Origin: Pithys albifrons albifrons
Taxonomy: Eukaryota > Chordata > Aves > Passeriformes > Thamnophilidae
Length of the DNA stretch: 64,000 bases
NCBI RefSeq assembly: GCF_047495875.1
Contig: NC_092471.1
Coordinates: 3,679,001-3,743,000, forward strand
Direction: 5' to 3'
Shown here: positions 35,788 to 46,996 of the stretch, piece after piece
How the letters are laid out: each line of letters starts with the position of its first letter
Numbering within the stretch: the first letter of the stretch is position 1
Notes under the pieces: generated by a model
Databases searched by the model: none
What the model was told of the DNA's origin: nothing
The model's input: the letters and a program-made list of their open reading frames with translations, nothing else
Made by a program: the position numbers and the translations under genes

Positions 35788-38700
35788 AAATGCTGGTAAA
35801 TCCTAATGGAGGGATCCGTATTCGTACTGTCATACTGCAAAGGATGCATTTACATCTGAGACACAGAGCAAAGATGAGTTAGTGATTTTGGGAAACTGTG
35901 TTCCTGGAGTGTCACTGAGCACATCAGCTCATAAAACGTGCCATGTCTTTGGGATATATTAAAAGCCACTTAGTTTGATTCACTTCTCACCTTTTAATTC
36001 CATTGATTCTCAAGCTGTGACCCTGATCTACATCAGCTCCACTTAGAGTGAAAACAAGTCTACTTTTGGCAAGTACTCAAGGCACTTTACATTCACTTTC
36101 CATCTGCATTCATGCAAGTAAAAGTTACTTCTCAGAGCAAATTTGAAGTCAAAGGAAAGGCCATAGCCTGGCTGATGTAAATTCAATTTACAATTCGACT
36201 GAATATTCACCAGCTCTTTTTTTTTAAAATGTTATTTATTCAGCTCTGGAAAACAGTAAACACAAAAAGAACAGCTGATATGAATTGCCTGATTCTGTGG
36301 AAATCTAAAAGGTTTGATCATTCAGAGGTGTAAATCAACGTGATGGCTCTGCTGAACCAGTGGGACACCCCAAGGGATGAAGGTCCTCTGATTCTGCCAT
36401 TATTTCTGAGTCTTTGAATGTCAATGTATAAGCACAGATGACTTTCTGATTGTTATTATTGCTCTTCATATTATTAAACAAACAGTGTAAAATTACTGTA
36501 TTCAGTCTGAATAGCTTCTCACAGAATGACTAACAGAAATCCTTTCTGAGCAGGCAAGAGGCACTTCAGCATTTCATGAAGTGTTAAATTGGCAAAACAA
36601 CACCATGAGTTCATTACTGCAGATTCTTTGCAGATGGAACCAGAAATGTGCTGTACTCACTGAGCTACAGAGCTGGGGCTTCTGCCCACTTTGGGAGGAA
36701 CAGTGTTTCACACAGGGATCAGATGTTTTTACAAGAAAAAAACCCTTTTTTAAAGCAGAGAAGGGAAAGGAAGATTCCAGAACACCTCTCTTTGTTGTCA
36801 GCTCCAAAGCTGAGGTGCCTCTCCCCTTCTCCAGCTCTAAATGCAACACAGAGGGGTTGGGGCAGAAGCCCCTCCCAACAGAGCTCAGCCCAGGGGCTGC
36901 CAGGCCACCAAATGGCAAAACCAAGCCAATAGAAGTCTGGAAATTTAAATTTAAAATTATTTTATCATTGCATATGTAATCATAAGTTCAAGAGAACTGC
37001 TAAATGCTCTAAATTTTGGTTTTTTCTTTTATTATGGTAAATTCTAATTTTTAAATCTGTCCACCTTTTTATTTACATACTTTATAATTTCAAAATATGT
37101 GTATGTACCTATTTAAAAAAAACAGTCTTATCTGAATGTAATTCAAGAACAATTCCAACAGTGGAAACCAAACAGGAACAACACATCCATATAAATATTT
37201 TAAACATAATCAGTTCTATCTGTCCTCTGTTCTTTGCCTAAAGAAAAAGCCACTCCAAGATTTTCAAATACATTTAAAGAAGAAATTGATATATTTTGTC
37301 TTCACTTTGAATAGGTTTTGCCCCAAAGTATTATCAGTTCATTAACTTGTACCATTCCATTCAGTGGATTTGCTTTAAGTTTCCACTGTTGCACTGGAAA
37401 TTAAAATCAATCTTTGCACCCACTCAATCTGAGCTGTTCTTTAAACTAATAAATTGGGTCCACTTCTCCCCTTGAATACACCTGCATTTTAACAACATTT
37501 GTTGCTAGTTAGAAATTGTTATTTTCAAAAAAAGCTTCCAAATGCCTGAAAGAGGGACCTCCTTTTTCTTGGAATTTTAGGTGTAAAAGTAACTATGGAA
37601 ATAATGACAGAGCAAACTAAAGGCAACACGTTCATCTCCCTCTGCCTTAGAAAGGCTGCGATAACTTCAAGGGAGCATCCGATAAGAAATGATGTTCCCT
37701 GATCCCCAGAGCTTCTGTGAACAATCAAATTCCCTTGTAAAATGTTAATACCAGTCTTCTGGTGCACTTACATGACAGGAAGCACATTGTACTTCTGCAT
37801 GCAGTGAACTACCCAACACACCCTTGGTTAAATCTCTGGTTGGGCATTTCACAGCTGAAAATGGAAATTTCTTTGAATTCCAATCAAGAAACTCCTTGCA
37901 GTAAAACAGTATTTACCCCAATTAAAAAAAAAAGGCACTGGTGACAATGTGATAACTTCTTGTTCATGGGAAAAGTGGCTTTTATACACTTATTTTGGCT
38001 TCAGTTTTTGTATTGAAACTAAAAAATAAGAGAGGCTCTTAACATTCTTTATTGTGAGGAACTTCCTTAGACACTAAAATAAGCTCTGTAGTACTATCCT
38101 CTTGTGCTACTACAATGTAACTGCTGCAGTTTTTCTCTCCCTCTATCTACACCTCACATAATTTTGACATGTCTGTAATGGTGCTATAAAAATGGCTCTA
38201 TTGATAGACACTTTAATAAGTCTTTCAGCCAAAAGAAATGATGAAAACTTTATTGCACTTGAATAAGTTGGCAGTCATGGAGTAAAGTTCTTTTGTGACA
38301 TCTTGAGGAAAAATTCTGAAACCATAATGCTGTTGAGGACCCTGCATATTCCAACTCTCTGGCATTAAACAGGGCAAGGAGAGCAGAAACAAACTCCAGA
38401 GCAGTAATAAATTTCCAGAAATAACCACAAGGTCACAACTCTACTCTTTGTGCATCCCACCAAAATTCTTCTCAAACTCAGCACAAATAAATCTGTCACC
38501 AGGTTAGAAGAAAAAGATGATGTATATGAATATATAAATTCCATAAACCACAGTCCAGAGGTTACAGTTTAGCTTTCCAAAATCAGGAGCAATCACAGTG
38601 CTCAGACTCCTTTGAAAACATCTCTGTTACCTGAGACCTGTCTGGGCATCTGGAAAGCACAACAGCGACCTGATTGAATACTCCTCAGATAAACATACTC

Positions 38701-38847
38701 TCATGTTAACAAGGAAATTAAGCACATTACTCACTCCCCAGCAAATTCATACATTTAACATTATTTCTTCAGAAGAGGAATGCAAGAGGACAAAAAAATA
38801 TATATATATTTATGTTCAGTCTTAGTTGGCTGGATGTTGGTACTCAC
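35788..38847. other. Unique non-coding sequence
   Basis: No recognisable gene or repeat family. Overlapping open frames on both strands at 36574-36979 (116 and 132 codons) share a slightly GC-richer patch but show no domain; I treat them as chance. An (AT)n run of about 6 units lies at 38800-38812. Confidence 0.5.
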
Positions 38848-39292
38848 CTCTGTGTTCATTAAGCACCCACAGATAAAACAATACACCTCCATACCAAAGC
38901 AGACTGATCCAGCAGCCTGAACAGGGCAGGGTCTCCCTCTGGGGACCAGTTCCTTCTCCCAAAGGGTTTCTCAGAGGGAAAACAGTCACTCACCAGAGCT
39001 GTGAGGCCCCTTGGTCCTGGGCAGTCTGTGTGGGTGTCCTGCCACCCCCAGAGGTGTCTGCCCATGGCCCCTCTGCTCTGAGGGAGCACCTGGAGGCTTT
39101 GGGTGGGGTCTGATTTCAACCAGGTTGTTCCAGGGCTCGTGGACACCTGGTGATGGTCCCCAAGTTCCTCTGGGGTGAGAGCTCTCATGGTCTGGGGGCT
39201 CTGACCATTGGCCAGGGGGTCTGGCCTTCTCATTCCTGCTGGTGGGGTGGGGTGTGAGTTCCTGCCGCAATCTTGACCCTTTTATTGGTAGA
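38848..39292 (-). other. GC-rich block with splice-like borders on the minus strand
   Basis: About 440 bp is markedly richer in G and C than its surroundings. On the minus strand it starts after CTTTTTGCCCTTAG, an acceptor-like sequence ending at 39293. It contains an exact consensus-type donor, CTCTG|GTGAGTGA, at 38994/38993, and a second one, CAGAG|GTGAGTACC, at 38848/38847. A 299-nt exon or a 445-nt alternative form is therefore conceivable. A minus-strand frame (39270 down to 38986) is open for 94 codons and rich in Pro and Gly, but has no recognised domain and no ATG start. The words CCAATAAAAGGGTCAAGATT and GCGGCAGGAACTCACACCCC near the 5' side also recall the R-U5 end of an avian LTR, so an old endogenous-retrovirus LTR or leader is the main alternative. 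Confidence 0.3.
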
Positions 39293-40432
39293 CTAAGGGC
39301 AAAAAGTGTCTCCCTTTTTCATTACCTCATGCTGTTATATTGTCTTAGAATTACCAGTGTGCAGAGTGACAATTTTCAACGGTTTCAATAAACTACTGAA
39401 TAGTTTTTAATAAACAGTTGCATTTCTTACATTTTTTTCAACTATTTGCCAGGATCTGGCCTATTTGAGACCCATTCCCCAATGTCACATTCTCAGCAAG
39501 AACTGTCCTTATGCAGCTGAACTCTTGCAGATACCCTGAGTGCATGAAAAGCCTTTTGAAATGGGTACAGAAATTCAGGTTAGAGTATGACCTTATTTTG
39601 CATACCAGTAAATATGAATTCATCTCAAGTTTCACAGCAGACATATCTTAGCATTGTGTAGTTCTTGAAATGTTTGAAATTCCTTTATGCTGTTTCAGAT
39701 TACTCTTTAAATAAGTTGACAAGCCAGAATGCTGTCTGAGCCACTGCAAAGAGACTGACAACCAACACAATCTGAAGTCAGATAAAAGGGGATTTTTGAT
39801 GGGGCTGAAACTTAGGAGCAAGGCAAAGAATAAATCTATTTCCTGTAAGTTACTTTCTTAGAGCAGAAATATCTGGAGTGTATTTCATCTAGGACCTGTC
39901 AAAATAATAGTTGGGTGATGTGAATTCTGAACATGAAAGTGTTCTATTAGCAATCAGCAAGAGACAAGAGATACACCAATCTTTTTCTAGTGTACCTTTC
40001 TTATCAGACACATTTGTTTTACTTCATGAGATTGTTCTAAATGCATAAAATTTACATGCACGTGGCTTGTTAATTCCTTCCATGGAACTGTTCTGAGGAG
40101 TTTCCGCTTAGGAAAGGAACTTCCCAGCCAAGAAGTGGAAGTGAAGGATGGGAGGTGGTCAGTCCTTTGATCACATTGGTAGAGTCCCACAAAATATGGC
40201 TTGAGTAGCTCAGTTCCCATCATGACAATATTGAGAAATTATAGGAGTTGCAGATGTCTCATATTGTAACTGCAAACGAGGCTGAGTAAACAGCAGATAC
40301 TGAGAGAATGAGTAAACTATTGCAGAAGTAACCTAATTATTTTTATTTTTTAATTCCATCTTCAGATATCTGAAGAGAATTCCAAGTAATTCCAAGTGCA
40401 CTTCCTCCAGCACTTTGTGCTGTTCTTATTTT
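39293..40432. other. Unique non-coding sequence
   Basis: No gene or repeat recognised. AT-rich, with only short unsupported open frames. Confidence 0.5.
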
Positions 40433-40567
40433 ACAGAATCCCAGACTATTCTGAGCTGGAAGGGACCCACAAGGACCATCGAGTCCAACTCTTCAGTCAA
40501 TGGCCCACACAGGGGATTGAACCCATGACCTTGGCATTATTACAACCAACTGAACTAATCTCAGGGT
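40433..40567 (-). mobile_element. tRNA-Ile-derived SINE with CR1-like tail (TguSINE1-like)
   Basis: Read on the minus strand, the 5' part (40567 down to 40501) is tRNA-derived. It carries a box A-like TTAGTTCAGTTGGT (40558-40545), an anticodon-loop-like GTAATAATGCCAAGG that retains AAT, and a box B-like GGTTCAATCCC (40523-40513), and ends in GGGCCA. This order and wording fit tRNA-Ile(AAT). Compared with that tRNA about 12 bases are missing between the D arm and the anticodon. The 3' part (40500 down to 40433) reads GAGTTGGACTCGATGGTCC, then TTGTGGGTCCCTTCCAGCTC, and ends TCTGGGATTCTGT, which is a CR1-type 3' tail. SINEs with exactly this tRNA-Ile plus CR1 tail structure are known in passerines as TguSINE1 and are mobilised by CR1 proteins. 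The copy is dead and short. Confidence 0.85.
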
Positions 40568-41762
40568 CACATAATTTTCAAACTCAGAGATGTTTTTTCT
40601 CTTTCTCCTTTCATCCCTATTGCCATAAAAAGTAGTGCTAGAAAGAATATTTCTTTGCAAGAAGTTAATAATTAGGTTTCTATTGCTTATATGAACTCAA
40701 GCAACTATGAAATCTCTACTCAGATGTGAGTTTCCTAAGAAAACATATCTTCTCAGAGCTTTAAGATATATCTGTCTTAGAGGGACAAAATTGCAGGTAA
40801 TAGTGATGTTTATCTAAAGCAAAATTGCCCTGAAAGAGGTTGCATAATAAAAGCATTTTCCCTCAGTAAGGCTTGTGAGATAACATTCTTCACTCCTTAT
40901 CCAGGAGAAATTACGTTGCTCTAAATTAAATCCAGGATCAGAAGAATCCTCGAATTATCAAAATCATGAGCTTCCCTTTGTTTTCACAATGAAATTAATC
41001 AGAACTTCTTTTCACAGTGGCAGTAATCAGAGCAATTATTTTCATGCATTTAAGTAGAATTTGGCTTCTTATGAAAATGCCAGAATTATGCCTCCCTCTC
41101 CCATGATCAAAAGCAATAATTATCATCAAGTAAATGTGAGTTTCTGACCTGTTCAAATATTGAATCCCATCTGGGCTGGAAGTCCACTAAGAAAAGGAAG
41201 CCAACATCATCATAGACAATTTCATATGAAAATAGAGTAGAAACTTAGGGGTTGTTTTAGAAAGTTTTAGTGCAGTGAATATCAAACTAAAAATATATTT
41301 TCAGCTGAGATCTGTCACCTGTAGGTGCTACAATGGAAATAGTGCAAGAAAAAGTAATACATTGTATCAGACAATCATTTAATAAGACATCAGTAAGTTT
41401 CAGTAATACTCTCAAAACATGAAACTCTCGTTAAAATGAAGATATTTCTAATTCAACCACACAGTATAACCAGTGCACCAGATTCTGGAAAACTTTACTG
41501 AACTTCTCAGCTTTGTAATATTTCTACAAGATATTTTTAGGTAATTCACAGCAAGTAATTCATCCTTCTAAAGACAGAGGCAGTGCCAAGTACATTTGAG
41601 CTGAATGTTTACAGCTATAGCTGTTATTTCTTCTCCACAGTATGAAAACACTTTTTTAGTATTAACATATAGGGCTAATCTCATGTTCACCAAATAAAGC
41701 CTTGTACTCTTTTGGAGACATAACAAGAGAACAATAAATTAATTTTGTAGAAAGGAACATAT
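40568..41762. other. Unique non-coding sequence
   Basis: No gene or repeat recognised between the SINE and the next CR1 copy. AT-rich throughout. Confidence 0.5.
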
Positions 41763-42075
41763 AGAAATAGTTGGGTTGAAAGGGACTTTAAAGATCATCC
41801 CATTCCACCCCCTGCCATGGGCAGGGACATTTTCCACCAGCCCAGGATGCTCCAAGCTCTGTCCAACCTGGCCTTGGGCACTGCCAGGGATGGGGCAGCC
41901 ACAGCTTCTCTGGGCACCCTGTGCCAGGGCCTGCCCACCCTCACAGGGAAGGATTTCTTCCTAATGCCCAAACTAAATTTACCTTCTTTCAATTTAAGTC
42001 TGTTGCCCCTTGAACTGTCACTCCAGGCCTTGGCAAAAAGTTTTTCTCTGTCTCTCCTTATAAGTCCCATTTTTA
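41763..42075 (-). mobile_element. CR1 LINE fragment, 3' end, minus strand
   Basis: The plus strand reads AGTTGGGTTGAAAGGGACTT, then AAAGATCATCCCATTCCACC, CCCTGCCATGGGCAGGGACA, GGATGGGGCAGCCACAGCTT, and GGAAGGATTTCTTCCTAATG. This is the reverse complement of a CR1 3' UTR and ORF2 end. On the minus strand a 96-codon open remnant (42085 down to 41795) shows the family-type RLKLKEGKFSLGIRKKSFPVR and WHRVPREAVAAPSL blocks. The element is 5'-truncated at about 42075. Its terminal ATTCTATGATTCTATG tail is eroded to ATAGAAATAG. It is another copy of the CR1 type seen at 986-1240 and 54383-54811, sharing the GATGGGGCAGCCACAGC word. Confidence 0.93.
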
Positions 42076-45000
42076 TATTGAACAATAAGACTATGACAAA
42101 TCAGTGGAACATTTATTTTCCAAGACATAAAAATGAATGAATGAGGCAACAGGAAAAGGTATGTATGAAAGGAAAGTTTTAAGATAGTCTAATGGCTCTA
42201 ATTTTAAAAGCTGCCATCAAATCCTGATGGATTATGGAAGTGTGTCTGGTTAGATAAATTACAGACATGACACTCTGGAGATCAAGAAGGTACCTTAATT
42301 TATTAAATAGTGACTAAGTACAAGTACTATGGCTCAACATTGAAGTGTGCTAATAATAAGTTCAGCCAACTGCATTCAGAGGGTGAGAAGATCTATTGAA
42401 CAGTGGGAGTTCTATTTTGTAGGTTATTCATAAAGATTTAGCATTTCTTTAAGGGCATTATCCATATGCCTAATTTTAGGGGCCCACGGTGGCAAAACAT
42501 GCAGCAGAGACACAAAGGCATCAGCAACAGGAGCCCCAGTATTGATACAAACTTAGATATTCTACAGGGAAAATGTTCAATGATTCTGTAATGCATTTTG
42601 TGTTGCATGCAGCATTGAACATTAATGTTCAGCTCTCCTTCTGCCTTATTTTGTCAGAATAAGGAAAAAAGAAATTTATTCTGTCCTTAATCTATTAATT
42701 TCTTAGTGCTGGAGTTTAAAAGAAATTGTTTTGTTCTTCTGTGCAAATAAAAAAAAAATAGGTATATTACTTGGTTTAAATCTTACTCTACATCTCAAAA
42801 TGACAATACGTGTCAGAAGGCAAAGAAATCTCCCAGTCTATGAATCCTTTGACCACAAGCAGAACTTCCCAAGCTGCTGCACTCTCTGTTTCAGGGTTGG
42901 TTACCTGGCACTGACCCCCACACTCTACAGGTTCTCCCTGAAGAGGGAGGGATAAAGATGGTAACTTTACACAGCTTTATGTAACCACAACATTTACCAC
43001 AATGCCTTCAGGGGTGAGTAAGGAAAGACCTCAATGGGATGTGCTCTAACAGGGAACACAAATTAAAAGGGAGATTGTACCTATTTGTGAGACCAAAGTC
43101 ACAGGCAATTTAAATCTGGATTTCAGGAGCTATTTGTGCAACTTAGATAACTAAGAAATTAAGGCTCGCTGGATTACTGTGCTTTCCTGTAAAACACTTT
43201 TTACAGTGGAACTCACTTCTGCTCTGACTGTGAGACATACAGCACTCTACACACATAAAATCAAGCAATTTCTTTTATTTCCATGTAATTTAAAAGTTGG
43301 AAAAGGAGCTCAATTTAATCCACTTTCTAATATCTTTAATAATTTAATTAAAATACCTGAGGAAGCCCATAACAGGCATTTAAAAAATCAAAAAACTTAG
43401 TTTTAGAGTCCCACTGCAGCACATTATCCGAATGAATTGTTTTATCATACCCTGGGCATTTCAGTGAGATAATTCCATTCCAGGAAACACGGTGCCATAT
43501 CCTTTGCTAAACAGAATGGTTACTGGAAGCCCTAAATTTCTTTGCTTGTCAGCAATGATGCACTCACAGAGCAGTCAGCCCTGGCAGGAAATGCATTTGA
43601 TGTGCTAAGACATAAAACCCTCTGGATCCATGATGTGGTTGTGTCCAAAGGAGCCCAGACAACGTCTCCATGTGTTCCATGGGAGACAGAAGGTGGTGCT
43701 TTCTGCTCCCATTTTTGCTCCACAAACCCAGACCTGGATGGTTGTGCTTCCTACAAACCCAGTGGGATGGCAGTGAGACTCCTCCCCTGCCTGCCCCACA
43801 ATCACAGGGAATTCTCAGAGTGAATTGAGTTCTCCAAAACCACAGAGTGACAGATTCTGGGGAGCTGTTCTTCCTTGTAACCCCTTCCCAGATCATCTTA
43901 CCTGAGTTATTGCTACACCTCTACTATGACAAAAGTATTTCTTTTTGCCTTTTGAGGTTTCCACAGAAGAGGCTTTAAAAATGCACTTGTTCTCACCTAT
44001 AGGAAACCAGGTTAGAATTCAAAACCTGCACCATCTGCTGATACAGATTTTTTAGCTTTTCTAATTAAAAATAATGCTTTTTAATTACATAAAAACATAC
44101 TTTCAATGCGAATTTGTCCATTGGTAGCCAGCAACAGGTAAGTGATAACACTGTAAAACCAACCCCCAAATTAATATTTTTCCCCATACATTCAGTGAGT
44201 ATTTTTTTGCATTTGAGATTCCTCCTTCTATTCCTCGATCTCAAAACCTTCTTTGTCAATTCCTGACATTCATACCTAGAGTGGAACCATCTGAAATGTT
44301 GGAAATATTTTTGGACACAGATCAGGTGGTGGCATTTCTGTTTATGTATTTGAACATATTACCATTCTTGGACAAAAGGAAGCTTTGCAGAAATCTACCT
44401 CTTCTTTCTAAGGAGAGAATGTGACTTATAAAAGAAGATGTCCCAAAACATTTACAATGAGGGTTGTGTAATATTTCTGTCTTTTTTTTTTTCTGAATGA
44501 AGCAGACTTTGCATGAAATAGCATTGCAAGGAAAACCAGGATGACAAATTGGGGATTTCTTTGGTCCTGTCTGCTGAGAGTCATTCTGTGAACAGAGCAT
44601 CAGATATTTGCTGTTTAATTCAAGCTGCCTTTCTCTTACAAATATGCTGAAGGCTGTGCTAACCCTCTTTCAGGGCTCTGTGAAGTCACACAGAGAAATC
44701 TGTCACCACAGGAAAACAAATAATAAAAACAGCTCTTTGCAGACTTAATAAACAAATCTCCTTAGCAATACTTAATAATAGGCAATAATTAATTCCTTCT
44801 TGGACAATCATGAAGCTGGAAATAGAAGGATTTTAAATTAATATATTATTGGATATATGCAAATGCATATTTCTGAAAAACAAAGGCTAATTTGTAAATT
44901 TTTATTACCAGTGGCTGATCATATTTCCATACACCTATTAATTGGTTATTCCTTATTATAGTGGTTATGTAAAATAGTTCTTTTCTGATTTATGAGACGA

Positions 45001-46941
45001 AATTCAGCAACAGGCTTCCAAGTCAACCCACAAAACCAGCTGCTGCATGACATCTAACAGGGAGGACACAAGTGCACTGTGCTGGAGAGGACCTAGTTCA
45101 GTATTAAATAACTTCTGTTCCTTTACCTCCTTTCAGGTTAATAAGGTGTGATAAATTCCTGAGTTTGAAATTCCCCCACAGATCTCTTTAGCCTATGGAA
45201 ACCATACTCTGAATCCAGCACTGATACAACCTGGGGCAGGGATTCTTGTCCTGTGGCCTTTACTGGGGTATTTATTCTCTTTCCACTCTCACAGCAAGAG
45301 CTGTTTTCAGATATCCTTCCCCAAACTCATTTCCAAGCAAATTTAAAATTACTGCTTTATTGCTGCCAGAAATACCCACTCTGTACTGAGCCTGCTCTTG
45401 TTGGTACAAGAGCCAGCAGTTCCAGAGAATGTGGAAGAAAGAAGAGGGGAAGCACAAGCAAAAATCCCTCTGTGCATCTCTGTGCAGGGGTTACACATTT
45501 CACTTACAGTTCCATTAAACTTCCCTGCATTGCCTTACAGGGATTCCCTTCACCACACGTGCTCTGCTACTCAAAGAAACAGAAGGATTTAAGCACAAAT
45601 TTGGATTCAGAGCAAATTATGGAAGGAACTCAGCAATAGACCCTAGAGAAGGAAATGGAAGCTCCATGACTGAGATTTTCAGAAACCTTTATTAAGGTTG
45701 TATCTGTAAGTCCCACTAACTTCAATGCAAGAGGAAAATATACAAAGCCAGGCACTGCCCTGCCCTAAACACCAATCTGAATTAATTGGTTATTCACTAG
45801 CTGGGAGACTGATTTTTACTTGAGATTGCCCATAATTTCTATACAAAAAACACATTTTATTTTTGGATGGTTCCAGTTCAAAATCAGTATTGCAGTAAAA
45901 CCAAAAAAGGCTGTTCAGTCCTATTTGCAGGACACCACAAGGTAAGACAGAGGGTTAAGTCTCTTTCAAAAATAAATGCACAGCAGAGACATTTCTATTT
46001 TCATTTCATAGAGCATTCAGGAAGGCCAAATTCTGAGCTGGATTGTACAAGGCAGGCAATACTCTACCCTTCTGTGCATGAGATAGGAACAATTTGTATC
46101 CACTCTGTCCCTGAAAATAGGCAAAGATAGAGCAGGAAGGGACAGAGAATAGCTGATATATTTGATATGCCTCAGTCAGTTAGGCTGGCCCAGCTCCCAA
46201 AGGTGACAACTCCATCTCAACAAAGTTTAAACAGAAAGAAAAGACAAGACAGAAACTCTGACAGCTCCAACTTGAGTGAGAACTCCCCCCAAACTTTAGC
46301 TCAGACTAAAGGGAAGGATCCCCTTGCACACAAGTTTAGATACAACATCTGCTGGTTTTACAAGCTGCACCTTGCCTGAATTGTGCAACACATGAAACAA
46401 CCAAAGTGTTGGTAGCTGTTTCATTTCTATTTTGCCTGAGTATCCCAGACTGTCCTGATATGAATGAGAGTCAGAAATATCTGGATATATTTCCCCCCTT
46501 TTTAGGGAGTCCCTACAAAACAGGGGATTCAAGCCCTAAATGTGGAACGCATTCGCTCTCTTGCAGTTGACCTGAATGAAATAAACCCAATAGGCTTTCC
46601 TTACTTTTCAATACAGAATGAAAATAGATATTCCCTTTGGAGATGTTCCTTAGTGAGCATTAAATTTAGATTTGGGCCCTAATTTTATTAATCTTAAAAG
46701 AGTTGGAAATACCTCCAAGCTTCTGAATGTGGATAGTTCAGCCACTGTTAGACAGTTAGACATCTATTAAAGCACATTCCCTAAACACATCTACAGCATG
46801 TCTGATGAAAATAAAACTCCTTTTCACTACAAGTTCATAAAAGCACATGAAGTCTTTCACTATCACTGGTTTTCAAATGATGGTGTCATTTTCTTGTATG
46901 CTTTTTCTTCTAATCAATTATCCATGCCAGTTTGGAGAGGC
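42076..46941. other. Unique non-coding sequence
   Basis: No recognisable gene or interspersed repeat. Overlapping open frames at 43532-43896 and 45253-45639 coincide with slightly GC-richer patches, but none shows a domain or credible start and splice context. Near 46024 the words GGCCAAATTCTGAGCTGG resemble the start of an old amniote palindromic repeat, but the match is too short to call. Confidence 0.5.
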
Positions 46942-46996
46942 TGTTTTTTGTTTGTTTGTTTTGTTTTGTTGGGGGTTTTTTTGTTTGTTTGTTTTT
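46942..46996. repeat. T/G-rich low-complexity tract
   Basis: TTTG-type words (GTTTGTTTGTTTTGTTTTG) around a G5 run, then (TTTG)3. Same family of composition as 294-363 and 32549-32652. Confidence 0.85.

Noticed and set aside
40501..40567. A tRNA-Ile gene on the minus strand
   Set aside because: About 12 bases are missing between the D arm and the anticodon, and the sequence continues directly into a CR1-like tail. It is a SINE head, not a functional tRNA.
46018..46060. Old amniote palindromic repeat (GGCCAAATTCTGAGCTGG)
   Set aside because: Only about 18 bases resemble it and the expected continuation is not seen.
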